This document shows positions 43,366 to 53,019 of a stretch of DNA of 64,000 nucleotides, in pieces. The stretch is taken from positions 248,001-312,000 of the forward strand of contig NZ_JYLL01000007.1 of assembly GCF_001439695.1 (NCBI RefSeq), given 5' to 3'. Under the pieces are notes generated by a model. It searched no databases, was not told the DNA's origin, and saw only the letters and a list, made by a program, of their open reading frames with translations. A program made the position numbers and the translations under genes. Origin of the DNA: Pseudomonas veronii. GTDB lineage: Bacteria > Pseudomonadota > Gammaproteobacteria > Pseudomonadales > Pseudomonadaceae. Each line of letters starts with the position of its first letter. The stretch's first letter is position 1.

Positions 43366-45228
43366 TTATTCCTCAATTTCATTCAGGTTGCGGCCCGCCA
43401 GGGCGGCTTTTACCGTCTGGTTCATGCGGCGGGCAGCGAAGGCATCGGTCACTTGCGACAGGCGCTTGGTCTGCTGCTCGATGGCATAGCCATCGGAGCC
43501 TTTCATCAATTCGGCCAGTTCCTGCATCTGCAGGTCAATGACCATGCGCTCTTCGGCATCCAACAGGCGTTCGCCGTCGACATCCAGGGCGCCCTGCACC
43601 GCTTCAAGCAGGCGCTGGGCATCGACTTGCTGCTCGCGCAGCACGCGGGCGACCTTGTCGTCACTGGCATACTGGAACGAATCCTTGAGCATCTTGGCGA
43701 TTTCGCCGTCGGTCAGGCCGTAGGACGGCTTGACTTGGATGCTGGCCTCAACGCCCGAGCCCAATTCACGCGCAGCCACACTGAGCAGGCCATCGGCGTC
43801 GACCTGGAAGGTCACGCGAATCTTCGCCGCGCCCGCGACCATCGCCGGGATACCGCGCAATTCAAAGCGCGCCAGGGAGCGGCAGTCGCTGATCAGCTCG
43901 CGCTCGCCCTGCAGCACATGAATCATCATGGCCGTCTGGCCGTCTTTGTAGGTGGTGAAGTCCTGGGCGCGGGCGACGGGGATGGTGGTGTTGCGCGGAA
44001 TCACCTTCTCCATCAGGCCGCCCATGGTTTCCAGGCCCAGGGACAGCGGAATCACGTCGAGCAGCAACAGTTCGCCACCGTCGCGCTTGTTGCCCGCCAG
44101 GGTATCGGCCTGGATCGCAGCACCAATGGCCACCACTTGATCCGGGTCGATTTCTGTCAGCGGCTGACGACCGAACGCTTCGGCAACGGCTTCGCGCACG
44201 CGCGGCACGCGGGTCGAACCACCGACCATGACCACGGCAGCCACGTCTTCGAGTTCTACGCCGGAGTCACGCACAGCGCGGCGACAGGCTTTGAGGCTGC
44301 GGGCGACCATCGGCTCGATCAGCGCATCGAAGGCTTCGCGGGTCAACTGGGCCGACCAATTGCCGTAGGAAACGTCAACAGAGGCCGCGTCAGTCAGGGC
44401 TTCTTTGGCGGCGCAGGCGGTTTGCAGCAGATGGCGCTGCTCGCCCGGGTCCAGGTCATCGGACAAACCGGCACTGCTGATGATCCAGCGCGCGATCGCA
44501 TGGTCGAAGTCATCGCCGCCCAGGGCGGTATCGCCGCCGGTGGCCAACACCTCGAAGACCCCGCCGGTCAGGCGCAGGATCGAAATATCAAAGGTACCGC
44601 CGCCCAGGTCGTAAATGGCGACCAGGCCTTCGGCCTGCTGGTCGAGGCCATAGGCCACGGCGGCCGCGGTCGGCTCATTGAGCAGGCGCAGTACGTTCAG
44701 GCCGGCGAGTTTCGCCGCGTCCTTGGTCGCCTGGCGCTGGGCGTCGTCGAAATACGCCGGCACGGTGATCACCGCCCCCACCAGTTCGCCGCCCAGGGTG
44801 GTCTCTGCGCGCTGGCGCAGCACCTTGAGGATATCGGCCGACACTTCCACCGGGCTTTTCGGGCCCTGGACGGTGTCGATGAACGGCATGTGCGACTCGC
44901 CGCCGACAAAGCGGTACGGCAGTTGATCGCCCAATTGCTTGACGTCGGACAACCCACGACCCATCAAGCGCTTGACCGACAGCACGGTGTTCAACGGGTC
45001 GGTGGACGCCGCCAGCTTGGCCGACTCACCGACTTCAGTGCGATCGGCGTGATAGCGCACCGCCGACGGCAGGATCACCTGGCCATCAGCATCGGGCAGC
45101 GGCTCGGACAGGCCGCTGCGCAAGGCGGCGACCAGGGAATTAGTGGTGCCCAAGTCAATCCCGACCGCCAGGCGACGCTGGTGCGGTTGAGGACTTTGGC
45201 CGGGTTCGGCGATCTGCAGTAGGGCCAT
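43366..45228 (-). CDS. hscA: Fe-S protein chaperone HscA (Hsp70 family)
   Basis: 620 residues. ATPase domain [29 protein letters not shown] and [14 protein letters not shown]; the C-terminal substrate domain binds the LPPVK motif of IscU. With HscB it drives cluster transfer from IscU. Confidence 0.98.
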   Translation of the reverse strand: MALLQIAEPGQSPQPHQRRLAVGIDLGTTNSLVAALRSGLSEPLPDADGQVILPSAVRYHADRTEVGESAKLAASTDPLNTVLSVKRLMGRGLSDVKQLGDQLPYRFVGGESHMPFIDTVQGPKSPVEVSADILKVLRQRAETTLGGELVGAVITVPAYFDDAQRQATKDAAKLAGLNVLRLLNEPTAAAVAYGLDQQAEGLVAIYDLGGGTFDISILRLTGGVFEVLATGGDTALGGDDFDHAIARWIISSAGLSDDLDPGEQRHLLQTACAAKEALTDAASVDVSYGNWSAQLTREAFDALIEPMVARSLKACRRAVRDSGVELEDVAAVVMVGGSTRVPRVREAVAEAFGRQPLTEIDPDQVVAIGAAIQADTLAGNKRDGGELLLLDVIPLSLGLETMGGLMEKVIPRNTTIPVARAQDFTTYKDGQTAMMIHVLQGERELISDCRSLARFELRGIPAMVAGAAKIRVTFQVDADGLLSVAARELGSGVEASIQVKPSYGLTDGEIAKMLKDSFQYASDDKVARVLREQQVDAQRLLEAVQGALDVDGERLLDAEERMVIDLQMQELAELMKGSDGYAIEQQTKRLSQVTDAFAARRMNQTVKAALAGRNLNEIEE

Positions 45229-45279
45229 GGTAATCAGGTCTTATCTGTCTTTCAGGCGTGCAACAGGGGCAGCGCTGGG

Positions 45280-45801
45280 TTAATCGTCGAGGCGCTCTTC
45301 TAACTGGCGCACTTCGTAGGAGAGCTTGTCGAGGAACTGCATGCGCCGCATCAGGCGTTCGGCCTGCTCACGTTGCGCTGCATCGTCCCAACAGGCTGCG
45401 AAGCTTTCGTTGAGCTCATCCTGGGCCACCTTCAGACGCCGCTTGAAGACTGCGACACCCGCCAGATCGGCTTCGTCCTGCAAGTCTTCGAGTTCTTCGC
45501 GCCACTGCATCTGCTGCATCAGAAAGTCAGGATCATGCACCGTGACTTCCAGCGGCAACTCACCACCGTTCATCGCGAGCAGGTAACGCGCGCGCTTGGG
45601 GGGGCTTTTGAGGGTCTGATAGGCTTCGTTGAGGCTGGCCGACTGCTCCAGCGCCAGGCGCTGTTCACGCTCGGAAGCGTCGGCAAAGCGGTCCGGATGC
45701 ACGCCACGCGCCAATTCACGGTAGCGCGTGGCAAGCTGCTCGAGGTCCAGCCGAAAGCTCGGTTGCAACTCGAATAAAGCGAAATGACAAGGAGTGCCCA
45801 C
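45280..45801 (-). CDS. hscB: Fe-S co-chaperone HscB
   Basis: 173 residues. N-terminal J domain with [12 protein letters not shown]-terminal three-helix IscU-binding domain. The start is GTG 45801 ([16 protein letters not shown]), with TGAGG six bases upstream. In-frame residues before it overlap iscA and do not match the family. Confidence 0.95.
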   Translation of the reverse strand: MGTPCHFALFELQPSFRLDLEQLATRYRELARGVHPDRFADASEREQRLALEQSASLNEAYQTLKSPPKRARYLLAMNGGELPLEVTVHDPDFLMQQMQWREELEDLQDEADLAGVAVFKRRLKVAQDELNESFAACWDDAAQREQAERLMRRMQFLDKLSYEVRQLEERLDD

Positions 45802-45809
45802 AAGTAGCC

Positions 45810-46133
45810 TCAGATGTTGAAGCTTTCGCCGCAGCCACATTCACCGCGCACGTTGGGGTTGTTGAACTTGAAGCCTTCGTTCAACCCTTCCTTGACGAAA
45901 TCGAGTTCGGTGCCGTCCAGGTAGGTCAGGCTTTTCGGGTCGATGATCACTTTCTCGCCGTGACTTTCGAACACCTGATCTTCCGCCACTACCTCGTCGA
46001 CGAACTCCAGCACATAGGCAAGGCCGGAACAGCCCGTGGTGCGAACACCCAGACGAATCCCCTCACCTTTACCGCGCCCATCCAGGGAGCGTCGCACGTG
46101 CCGCGCAGCCGCTTCTGTCATGCTGATAGCCAT
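45810..46133 (-). CDS. iscA: A-type iron-sulfur carrier IscA
   Basis: 107 residues. The three conserved cysteines are in [14 protein letters not shown] and [11 protein letters not shown]. It moves [Fe-S] clusters to apo-proteins, mainly [4Fe-4S]. ATG 46133 has AGGAG upstream. Confidence 0.97.
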   Translation of the reverse strand: MAISMTEAAARHVRRSLDGRGKGEGIRLGVRTTGCSGLAYVLEFVDEVVAEDQVFESHGEKVIIDPKSLTYLDGTELDFVKEGLNEGFKFNNPNVRGECGCGESFNI

Positions 46134-46162
46134 CGTTGACTCCTTACTCGTCGCCAAATGCT

Positions 46163-46549
46163 TTAGATCAAGCCTTTCTTCTGCTTGTAGTCGCGAACGG
46201 CCGCCTTGATGGCGTCTTCTGCGAGTACGGAGCAGTGAATCTTCACTGGCGGCAAGGCCAGTTCTTCGGCCAGCTGAGTGTTCTTGATGGTCTCTGCTTC
46301 ATCCAGAGTCTTGCCTTTCATCCACTCGGTCGCCAGGGAGCTGGAGGCGATGGCCGAACCGCAGCCGTAAGTCTTGAACTTGGCGTCTTCGATGATGCCT
46401 TGTTCGTTGACCTTGATCTGCAGGCGCATCACATCGCCGCACGCCGGAGCGCCGACCATGCCGGTGCCGACATCAGGGTCTTCCGCGTCCATCTTGCCGA
46501 CGTTGCGCGGGTTTTCGTAGTGGTCGATGACCTTTTCGCTGTAAGCCAT
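46163..46549 (-). CDS. iscU: Fe-S scaffold protein IscU
   Basis: 128 residues. Cluster ligands in [22 protein letters not shown] and [13 protein letters not shown]. The HscA-binding LPPVK motif is present just before the last Cys. A 99-base gap separates it from iscS. Confidence 0.98.
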   Translation of the reverse strand: MAYSEKVIDHYENPRNVGKMDAEDPDVGTGMVGAPACGDVMRLQIKVNEQGIIEDAKFKTYGCGSAIASSSLATEWMKGKTLDEAETIKNTQLAEELALPPVKIHCSVLAEDAIKAAVRDYKQKKGLI

Positions 46550-46648
46550 GGTACTGAATCCTCACTCATCAGGGCCGCTCTGGAACCCTGTAAAAACGTC
46601 TGCGTTTTCCGCCACGTTCCTACAGAGCTGGGGTGGCGGCTTCTATAG

Positions 46649-47863
46649 TTAGTGTGCCGCCCACTCGATCTTGGAAATGTCGATGCCGTCTTTGTACATG
46701 TCCCACAGCGGCGACAAGGTGCGCAGCTTGGTGACGGCCTCGCAGACTTTCTGCGCGGCGTAGTCGACTTCTTCTTCGGTGGTGAAACGGCCAAACGTAA
46801 AGCGGATCGAGCTGTGCGCCAGTTCGTCGTTGCGGCCCAGGGCGCGCAGCACGTAGGACGGCTCAAGGGAGGCCGAGGTGCAGGCCGAACCGGACGAAAC
46901 CGCCAGGTCCTTGAGCGCCATGATCAGCGACTCGCCTTCGACGTAGTTGAAGCTCAAATTCAGGTTGTGCGGTACACGGGCAGTCATGCTGCCGTTGATG
47001 TACAGCTCTTCAAGGTTTTCGACCTGCTTGTAGAAGCGATCGCTCAGGCCCTTGATACGCACGTTTTCGGCAGCCATTTCTTCCTTGGCGATACGGAACG
47101 CTTCGCCCATGCCGACGATCTGGTGAGTCGCCAGGGTGCCCGAACGCATGCCGCGCTCGTGACCGCCGCCGTGCATGGTGGCTTCGATGCGAACGCGAGG
47201 CTTGCGGCTCACGTACAGGGCGCCGATGCCTTTGGGGCCGTAGGTTTTGTGCGCCGAGAACGACATCAGGTCGACTTTCAGCTTCGACAGGTCGATGTCG
47301 ACCTTGCCGGTGGACTGAGCCGCGTCGACGTGCAGCAACACACCTTTGGAGCGGGTCAGCTCGCCGATGGCCGCGATGTCGTTGATGGTGCCGATTTCGT
47401 TGTTCACGTGGATCACGGAAACCAGGATGGTGTCTTCACGCATGGCCGCTTCGATCATCGCCGGCGTCACGATACCGTCGGTGGTCGGCTCGATGTAGGT
47501 GACTTCGAACCCTTCACGCTCCAGTTGGCGCATGGTGTCGAGGACCGCCTTGTGCTCGATCTTGGTGGTGATCAGGTGCTTGCCTTTGGTCGCGTAGAAA
47601 TGCGCGGCGCCCTTGATTGCCAGGTTGTCGGATTCGGTGGCACCGGAGGTCCAGACGATTTCGCGTGGATCTGCACCCACCAGGTCGGCGACTTGGCGAC
47701 GAGCGTTTTCAACCGCTTCTTCGGCTTTCCAGCCGAATACGTGGGAACGCGACGCCGGGTTGCCGAAGTTTCCGTCAACCAGCAGGCATTCGCTCATCTT
47801 TTGCGCGACACGCGGATCAACCGGGGTGGTCGCTGAGTAATCAAGGTAAATCGGCAATTTCAT
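46649..47863 (-). CDS. iscS: Cysteine desulfurase IscS
   Basis: 404 residues. PLP enzyme that supplies sulfur for clusters and thio-tRNA. PLP lysine in [16 protein letters not shown]; the active persulfide Cys loop is [14 protein letters not shown]; the C-terminal [20 protein letters not shown] binds IscU. Start [18 protein letters not shown]. Confidence 0.99.
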   Translation of the reverse strand: MKLPIYLDYSATTPVDPRVAQKMSECLLVDGNFGNPASRSHVFGWKAEEAVENARRQVADLVGADPREIVWTSGATESDNLAIKGAAHFYATKGKHLITTKIEHKAVLDTMRQLEREGFEVTYIEPTTDGIVTPAMIEAAMREDTILVSVIHVNNEIGTINDIAAIGELTRSKGVLLHVDAAQSTGKVDIDLSKLKVDLMSFSAHKTYGPKGIGALYVSRKPRVRIEATMHGGGHERGMRSGTLATHQIVGMGEAFRIAKEEMAAENVRIKGLSDRFYKQVENLEELYINGSMTARVPHNLNLSFNYVEGESLIMALKDLAVSSGSACTSASLEPSYVLRALGRNDELAHSSIRFTFGRFTTEEEVDYAAQKVCEAVTKLRTLSPLWDMYKDGIDISKIEWAAH

Positions 47864-47913
47864 GGACTTTCTCCTAAATCAGGCTGGCTGGCGTGCCGTT
47901 AGCTCTTCGGCTG

Positions 47914-48405
47914 TCACTCGACGGCGGACGCTTCAATCTTGTCCAGACGCGGCGCCTTGGTGTTGCAACGGCGCTGGTCCTGACGCTGGGCTACTTCTTG
48001 CACCTCACGGCGAGTCACAAGATCAGCCAAGCTGATACCACTCAAAAACTCATGGATCTGCAGGCTCAAGTCACACCACAAGTGGTGGGTCAGGCAGGTG
48101 TCGCCGGCATGGCAATCACCCAAACCCTGGCATTTGGTGGCATCGACGGATTCGTTGACCGCGTCGATCACCTGGGCCACCTGAATGCCCTGCATGTCGC
48201 GGGACAGTTGATAGCCGCCACCCGGCCCACGCACACTGGAGACCAGATTGCTGCGGCGCAATTTGGCGAACAGTTGCTCGAGGTAGGACAGGGAAATGCC
48301 TTGGCGCTCGGAGATATCGGCCAGGGACACCGGCCCAGTTTGCGCGTGCAAAGCCAAGTCAAGCATGGCGGTCACCGCGTATCGGCCTTTTGTAGTCAGT
48401 CTCAT
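47914..48405 (-). CDS. iscR: Fe-S cluster-responsive regulator IscR
   Basis: 163 residues of the Rrf2 family. The N-terminal wHTH ([19 protein letters not shown]) and the cluster ligands Cys92, Cys98, Cys104 and His107 in [18 protein letters not shown] are all conserved. It represses isc when holo. Start ATG 48405; a TTG two codons upstream is less likely. A good IscR site covers its promoter. Confidence 0.97.
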   Translation of the reverse strand: MRLTTKGRYAVTAMLDLALHAQTGPVSLADISERQGISLSYLEQLFAKLRRSNLVSSVRGPGGGYQLSRDMQGIQVAQVIDAVNESVDATKCQGLGDCHAGDTCLTHHLWCDLSLQIHEFLSGISLADLVTRREVQEVAQRQDQRRCNTKAPRLDKIEASAVE

Positions 48406-48438
48406 GGACAAGTACCAAGGTGTTTCAGAATGGGAGCA

Positions 48439-48471
48439 AGTATGCTATTCCCGAGTATTTAAGTCAACTAT
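48439..48471 (-). promoter_or_regulatory. isc promoter with type-1 IscR site
   Basis: On the minus strand, -35 TTGACT (48462-48467) and -10 CATACT (48439-48444) are 17 bp apart. They overlap a 25-bp near-palindrome (48447-48471; ATAGTTGACT...ACTC) that fits the known type-1 IscR consensus at about 22 of 25 positions, so holo-IscR would block the polymerase here. Confidence 0.8.
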
Positions 48472-48593
48472 AAGACCTAGTACTTTAGTCAGGATTACCC
48501 GTAAAAAGGGCGCGCAAATAATAGCAGGATGGGGTGGGGACGAACAGAAGGAACAGCGGCCAAGCAGGAATTCCAAGACCAATGGAGAACAAC

Positions 48594-48684
48594 CTGTGGG
48601 AGGGGGCTTGCTCCCGATGGCGAAGGACCAGTCAATGTATGGGTGACTGCCCCACCGCTATCGGGAGCAAGCCCCTTCCCACAG
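48594..48684. repeat. REPIN between iscR and cysE
   Basis: Inverted units CTGTGGGAGGGGGCTTGCTC and GAGCAAGCCCCTTCCCACAG. Confidence 0.9.
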
Positions 48685-48708
48685 GGGACTTTTGGTGATC
48701 GCGAGGCT

Positions 48709-49491
48709 TCAGCCAGCCTTGGTGGCGGCTTCGTCTTTGATCTCGGCGAAGTCCTCTTCGCGCAGCTCAGGCAGGTCTTTCGCACAATAGTTACTGCCCA
48801 GCTCCTTCAGCGCGCCGCACATGCCGTCCAGCTTGCCATCTACCGCCTGCAGGTGGTCGAGCAACTGGCCGATGGCACGGGCCACCGGGTCGGGCATGTC
48901 TTCGCTGACGCCGTAGGCATCGAAGCCGATCTTCTCAGCCATGGCCTTGCGCTTGGCTTCCTGCTCATCGCCGACTTCCGGCTTGACGATGATGCGCCCC
49001 GGAATGCCGACCACGGTTGCGCCCGGCGGCACCGCCTTGGTCACCACCGCATTGGAGCCGACCTTGGCCCCTGCCCCCACGGTGAACGGACCCAGCACCT
49101 TGGCGCCCGCCCCGACCACTACACCGTTTTCCAGGGTCGGGTGACGCTTGCCCTTGTTCCAGCTGGTGCCGCCCAGGGTTACGCCCTGGTACAGGGTCAC
49201 GTCGTCACCGATTTCGGCGGTCTCGCCAATCACGATGCCCATGCCATGGTCGATAAAGAAGCGGCGGCCGACCTTGGCGCCCGGGTGAATCTCGATGCCG
49301 GTCAACCAGCGCCCAAAGTTGGACACCACCCGCGCCAGCCATTTCCAGCCCATGCCCCACAAGGCACCGGACAGGCGATGAATCCAGATCGCATGCATGC
49401 CCGGGTAGCAGGTCAGTACTTCAAAGGCGTTGCGCGCCGCCGGGTCACGGTGGAAAACACTCTGGATATCTTCTCGCAAACGCTCGAACAT
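48709..49491 (-). CDS. cysE: Serine O-acetyltransferase
   Basis: 260 residues. Makes O-acetylserine for cysteine synthesis. The left-handed beta-helix of hexapeptide repeats is clear ([36 protein letters not shown]). It is upstream-adjacent to iscR, so sulfur assimilation and Fe-S assembly are neighbours. The start ([20 protein letters not shown]) is 2 bases after the trmJ stop. Confidence 0.97.
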   Translation of the reverse strand: MFERLREDIQSVFHRDPAARNAFEVLTCYPGMHAIWIHRLSGALWGMGWKWLARVVSNFGRWLTGIEIHPGAKVGRRFFIDHGMGIVIGETAEIGDDVTLYQGVTLGGTSWNKGKRHPTLENGVVVGAGAKVLGPFTVGAGAKVGSNAVVTKAVPPGATVVGIPGRIIVKPEVGDEQEAKRKAMAEKIGFDAYGVSEDMPDPVARAIGQLLDHLQAVDGKLDGMCGALKELGSNYCAKDLPELREEDFAEIKDEAATKAG

Positions 49492-49493
49492 TT

Positions 49494-50264
49494 TTAATCC
49501 TTCCGCTTAAGAAGCTCGCCACGGGCCGCTTTCTGGGTTTCCGTGAGGATGCCACGCAATATATTCATTTCCGCCCGGCTGACCGAGCTGCGTCCGTACA
49601 GACGACGCAGGCGCGCCATCAAGTGCCGCGGTTTTTCCGGATCGAGGAATTCGATGGCCACCAGGGTTTGCTCCAGGTGTTCATAGAACCGCTCCAGCTC
49701 GTCCATGGTGGCCAACTCGCCACTCTTGGTCGACGCCACTTCATCCTTCTCAACCTTGCTCGGCTGCCCTTCAGCGGCCAGCCAGGCCATGCGTACTTCG
49801 TAACTCAACACCTGCACCGCCGCCCCGAGGTTCAGCGAGCTGAACTCCGGGTCTGATGGAATATGCACGTGATAATGACATCGCTGCAGCTCTTCGTTGG
49901 TCAGGCCGGAGTCTTCACGACCGAACACCAGGGCGATTTCAGCGCCGCCGACGGCCTCTTCCACCACTTTGGTCCCGCATTCGCGCGGATCGAGCAAAGG
50001 CCAGGGGATGCGCCGGTCGCGGGCGCTGGTGCCGAGCACCAGGTTGCAGCCGACCAATGCGTCTTCCAAAGTGGCGACGACCTGGGCTTTTTCAAGGATG
50101 TCATTGGCGCCGGATGCGCGGGCATCGGCCTCGTGGTGCGGGAACACGCGCGGCTCGACCAGCACCAGGCGCGTCAGCCCCATGTTTTTCATGGCTCGCG
50201 CCACCCCGCCGATATTGCCGGGATGACTGGTATTGACCAAGACGACACGAATGTTTTGCAGCAA
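49494..50264 (-). CDS. trmJ: tRNA (Cm32/Um32) methyltransferase TrmJ
   Basis: 256 residues. SPOUT 2'-O-methyltransferase acting on position 32 of tRNAs. Motifs [39 protein letters not shown], the SAM-binding [12 protein letters not shown] and [12 protein letters not shown]. It begins with TTG at 50264 (family start [10 protein letters not shown]) with no clear ribosome site, so its translation is probably low. Confidence 0.95.
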   Translation of the reverse strand: MLQNIRVVLVNTSHPGNIGGVARAMKNMGLTRLVLVEPRVFPHHEADARASGANDILEKAQVVATLEDALVGCNLVLGTSARDRRIPWPLLDPRECGTKVVEEAVGGAEIALVFGREDSGLTNEELQRCHYHVHIPSDPEFSSLNLGAAVQVLSYEVRMAWLAAEGQPSKVEKDEVASTKSGELATMDELERFYEHLEQTLVAIEFLDPEKPRHLMARLRRLYGRSSVSRAEMNILRGILTETQKAARGELLKRKD

Positions 50265-50345
50265 GGGAGGCGCTCTCGGACACGGGAAAGGGGAGCAAAT
50301 CTTACAGAACAGCCTAAGGTTATGCCACGAAAGCTCACGCCGTCC

Positions 50346-50373
50346 TTCACCTGAAGAAAGTTTCTGCTAGAAT
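50346..50373 (+). promoter_or_regulatory. Probable suhB promoter
   Basis: Extended -10 TGCTAGAAT (TAGAAT at 50368-50373) with a weak -35 TTCACC 16 bp upstream, about 36 bases before the ATG. Confidence 0.5.
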
Positions 50374-50409
50374 GCTCGGCTTTCTTTAACAACCTTAGGT
50401 GACACATCC

Positions 50410-51225
50410 ATGCAGCCCATGCTGAATATCGCGCTGCGCGCCGCCCGCAGCGCCAGTGAATTGATCTTCCGCTCCATCGAGCGCCTGGATACCATCAAGG
50501 TCGACGAAAAAGACGCCAAGGATTATGTATCCGAGGTGGATCGCGCCGCCGAACAGAAAATCATCGACGCCCTGCGCAAGGCCTACCCGACCCACGGCAT
50601 TCTCGGCGAAGAAACCGGCCTGCACAAAGGCAGCGGCGAAGGCGAAGACTACCTGTGGATCATCGACCCACTGGATGGCACCACCAACTTCCTGCGCGGT
50701 ATCCCGCACTTTGCCGTGAGCATTGCCTGCAAATACCGTGGCCGCCTGGAACACGCCGTTGTGCTGGACCCGGTTCGCCAGGAAGAATTCACCGCCAGCC
50801 GTGGCCGTGGCGCCCAGTTGAACGGTCGTCGCCTGCGCGTCAGCGGCCGCACCAGCCTGGACGGCGCCCTGCTGGGCACCGGCTTCCCATTCCGTGACGA
50901 CCAGATGGACAACCTGGACAACTACCTGGGTATGTTCCGCGCCCTGGTTGGCCAGACCGCCGGCATCCGCCGCGCCGGCGCAGCCAGCCTGGACCTGGCC
51001 TACGTCGCCGCCGGTCGTTTCGATGCCTTCTGGGAATCGGGCCTGTCCGAGTGGGACATGGCAGCGGGCGCCCTGCTGATCCAAGAGGCCGGCGGCCTGG
51101 TGAGCGACTTCACCGGCGGGCATGACTTCCTGGAGAAAGGCCACGTGGTAGCCGGCAACACCAAATGCTTCAAGGCAGTACTGACGGCGATCCAGCCGCA
51201 CCTGCCGGCTTCGCTGAAGCGCTAA
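50410..51225 (+). CDS. suhB: Inositol-1-monophosphatase / NusA-associated SuhB
   Basis: 271 residues. Li+-sensitive phosphatase fold: GEETG, IDPLDGTTNFLRGIPHF metal motif and WDMAAGALLIQEAGG. In enterobacteria SuhB also joins the rRNA antitermination complex. It is divergent from trmJ and starts with ATG 50410 after AGGTGA. Confidence 0.96.
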   Translation: MQPMLNIALRAARSASELIFRSIERLDTIKVDEKDAKDYVSEVDRAAEQKIIDALRKAYPTHGILGEETGLHKGSGEGEDYLWIIDPLDGTTNFLRGIPHFAVSIACKYRGRLEHAVVLDPVRQEEFTASRGRGAQLNGRRLRVSGRTSLDGALLGTGFPFRDDQMDNLDNYLGMFRALVGQTAGIRRAGAASLDLAYVAAGRFDAFWESGLSEWDMAAGALLIQEAGGLVSDFTGGHDFLEKGHVVAGNTKCFKAVLTAIQPHLPASLKR

Positions 51226-51237
51226 GCGAGCGAGCAC

Positions 51238-51264
51238 AAAAAAGCACCCTTCGGTGCTTTTTTT
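51238..51264 (+). terminator. Rho-independent terminator of suhB
   Basis: AAAGCACC-CTTC-GGTGCTTT followed by four more T residues. Confidence 0.92.
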
Positions 51265-51313
51265 ATGCCTGGAATTTGGTGTGAGCTTAAATACCAGCAA
51301 CACCACAAGCCAA

Positions 51314-51406
51314 CTGTGGGAGGGGGGCTTGCCCCCGATAGCGGAGTTTCAGCTACAGATAGGCTGACTGACACACCGCCATCGGGGGCAAGCCCCCTCC
51401 CACATT
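51314..51406. repeat. REPIN after suhB
   Basis: Inverted units CTGTGGGAGGGGGGCTTGCC and GGCAAGCCCCCTCCCACA. Confidence 0.9.
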
Positions 51407-51428
51407 GTGAACTGTGCCAGGCCCGGGG

Positions 51429-51971
51429 TTATTGCTGGTTCTGGCCGAGGATCAGACGCCCCTCTTTATCCACCGGGATCTGGCCGCCCGGGTCACGGTC
51501 CATACGCACCGAACCTTCCTTGCCATCCAAGGTGTAACGCACGTCATAACCGACGACCTTGTCGCTGATGTCGTTGACGGTGTTACAACGGGTTTGCGTG
51601 GTGGTGTAGGTATCACGGTTCTGCATACCCTCCTGCACCTTGTTACCGGCATAACCGCCACCGACCGCACCGGCCACGGTGGCCAGCTTCTTACCGTTAC
51701 CGCCACCGACCTGGTTGCCCAACAGGCCACCGGCCAGCGCACCGACCACCGTACCGACGATCTGGTGTTGATCCTGCACCGGCTTCTGCCGGGTCACGGC
51801 GACGTCCTTGCAGACCTCGCGCGGGGTCTTAATCTGGGTTTTCACCGGCTGCACCGCCAGCACTTGCGCATACTCAGGGCCGCTTTTTACCAGGCTGTAG
51901 GTGGCAACAGCACCCCCGGCAGTCACACCGACAGCACCCAATACCGCACCAACCAGTAACGACTTGTTCAC
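51429..51971 (-). CDS. Glycine-zipper 2TM-domain envelope protein
   Basis: 180 residues. N-terminal hydrophobic signal/anchor (NKSLLVGAVLGAVGVTAGGAVA), then a glycine zipper at about 72-110 (VGTVVGALAGGLLGNQVGGG and AGAVGGGYAGNKVQEGM) of the type seen in outer-membrane lipoproteins such as SlyB, and a beta-rich C-terminal domain (YDVRYTLDGKEGSVRMDRDPG). No lipobox is visible. I place the start at GTG 51971 because AGGAGG lies 6 bases upstream; an ATG at 51989 lies before that site. The role is envelope integrity by family resemblance only. Confidence 0.8.
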   Translation of the reverse strand: MNKSLLVGAVLGAVGVTAGGAVATYSLVKSGPEYAQVLAVQPVKTQIKTPREVCKDVAVTRQKPVQDQHQIVGTVVGALAGGLLGNQVGGGNGKKLATVAGAVGGGYAGNKVQEGMQNRDTYTTTQTRCNTVNDISDKVVGYDVRYTLDGKEGSVRMDRDPGGQIPVDKEGRLILGQNQQ

Positions 51972-52031
51972 GTTGAACCTCCTGACCATCACAAACGGAC
52001 CGAAAGATCCGCGCTATACCCAGCCTTGGAG

Positions 52032-52066
52032 CAAAAAAAAAGGCGCGAGTTCAATACTCGCGCCTT
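52032..52066 (-). terminator. Terminator of the secDF transcript
   Basis: AAGGCGCGAGT and ACTCGCGCCTT form an 11-bp stem followed on the minus strand by a run of nine T. Confidence 0.93.
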
Positions 52067-52095
52067 CTTTGTAACAGCAGATCAACAAACACCCA

Positions 52096-53010
52096 TCAAG
52101 GGCGGTCGTCGACCTCCTTGCCAGTCGCGGCCGGAGGGATCAGGTCTTCGCTGTTGAGGTTCAGCCAGATCAGCACCACGTTGGCGATGTAGATCGACGA
52201 GTAGGTGCCCGCCAGAACGCCGATAAACAGCGCCAGGGAGAAGCCCCACAGGTTATCGCCACCGAAGATCATCAGTGCTGCGATCGCCAGCAAGGTGGAG
52301 ATCGACGTCGCCATGGTGCGCAACAGGGTCTGGGTAGTGGAGATATTGATGTTCTCGATCAACGTCGCCTTGCGCAGTACGCGGAAGTTCTCGCGAACCC
52401 GGTCGAATACCACGATGGTGTCGTTGAGCGAGTAACCAATGATCGCCAGCACCGCGGCCAGCACAGTCAGGTCGAAGGTGATCTGGAAGTACGCCAGGAT
52501 GCCCACGGTCACGACCACGTCGTGGATCAGCGAGACAATGGCGCCGACACCGAACTTCCACTGAAAGCGGAACGCCAGGTAGATCATGATGCCGACCAGC
52601 GCCATCAGCATGCCGAGGCCGCCCTGGTCGCGCAGCTCTTCACCCACTTGCGGGCCGACGAACTCGACGCGCTTGACTGCCGCCGGGTTATCACCGCCGA
52701 CCTTCTGCAAGGCCTCGGCAACCTGGTGACCCAGTTGCGGGTCTTCGCCCGGCATACGCACCAGCAGATCGGTGGTCGCACCAAAGCTCTGCACGATAGC
52801 TTCGTGATAGCCGGCCTTGACCAGCTCTTCGCGCACCTGAGTCACGTCGGCCGGCTTCTCGTAGGTCAGCTCGATGAGCGTACCGCCGGTGAAGTCCAGA
52901 CCGTAGTTCAGGCCCTTATGGAACCAGCTGAACAACGCCAGAACGGTAAGGAGCACGGTGACGCCGAACGCAATATTGCGAACGCCCATGAAGTTGATTG
53001 TACGTAACAT
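52096..53010 (-). CDS. secF: Protein translocase subunit SecF
   Basis: 304 residues. Six membrane helices around a periplasmic domain. Motifs GLDFTGGTLIELTY near the start and YSLNDTIVVFDRVREN in the second half. With SecD it uses the proton gradient to help pull exported proteins through SecYEG. Confidence 0.97.
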   Translation of the reverse strand: MLRTINFMGVRNIAFGVTVLLTVLALFSWFHKGLNYGLDFTGGTLIELTYEKPADVTQVREELVKAGYHEAIVQSFGATTDLLVRMPGEDPQLGHQVAEALQKVGGDNPAAVKRVEFVGPQVGEELRDQGGLGMLMALVGIMIYLAFRFQWKFGVGAIVSLIHDVVVTVGILAYFQITFDLTVLAAVLAIIGYSLNDTIVVFDRVRENFRVLRKATLIENINISTTQTLLRTMATSISTLLAIAALMIFGGDNLWGFSLALFIGVLAGTYSSIYIANVVLIWLNLNSEDLIPPAATGKEVDDRP

Positions 53011-53019
53011 GGCAGCCCC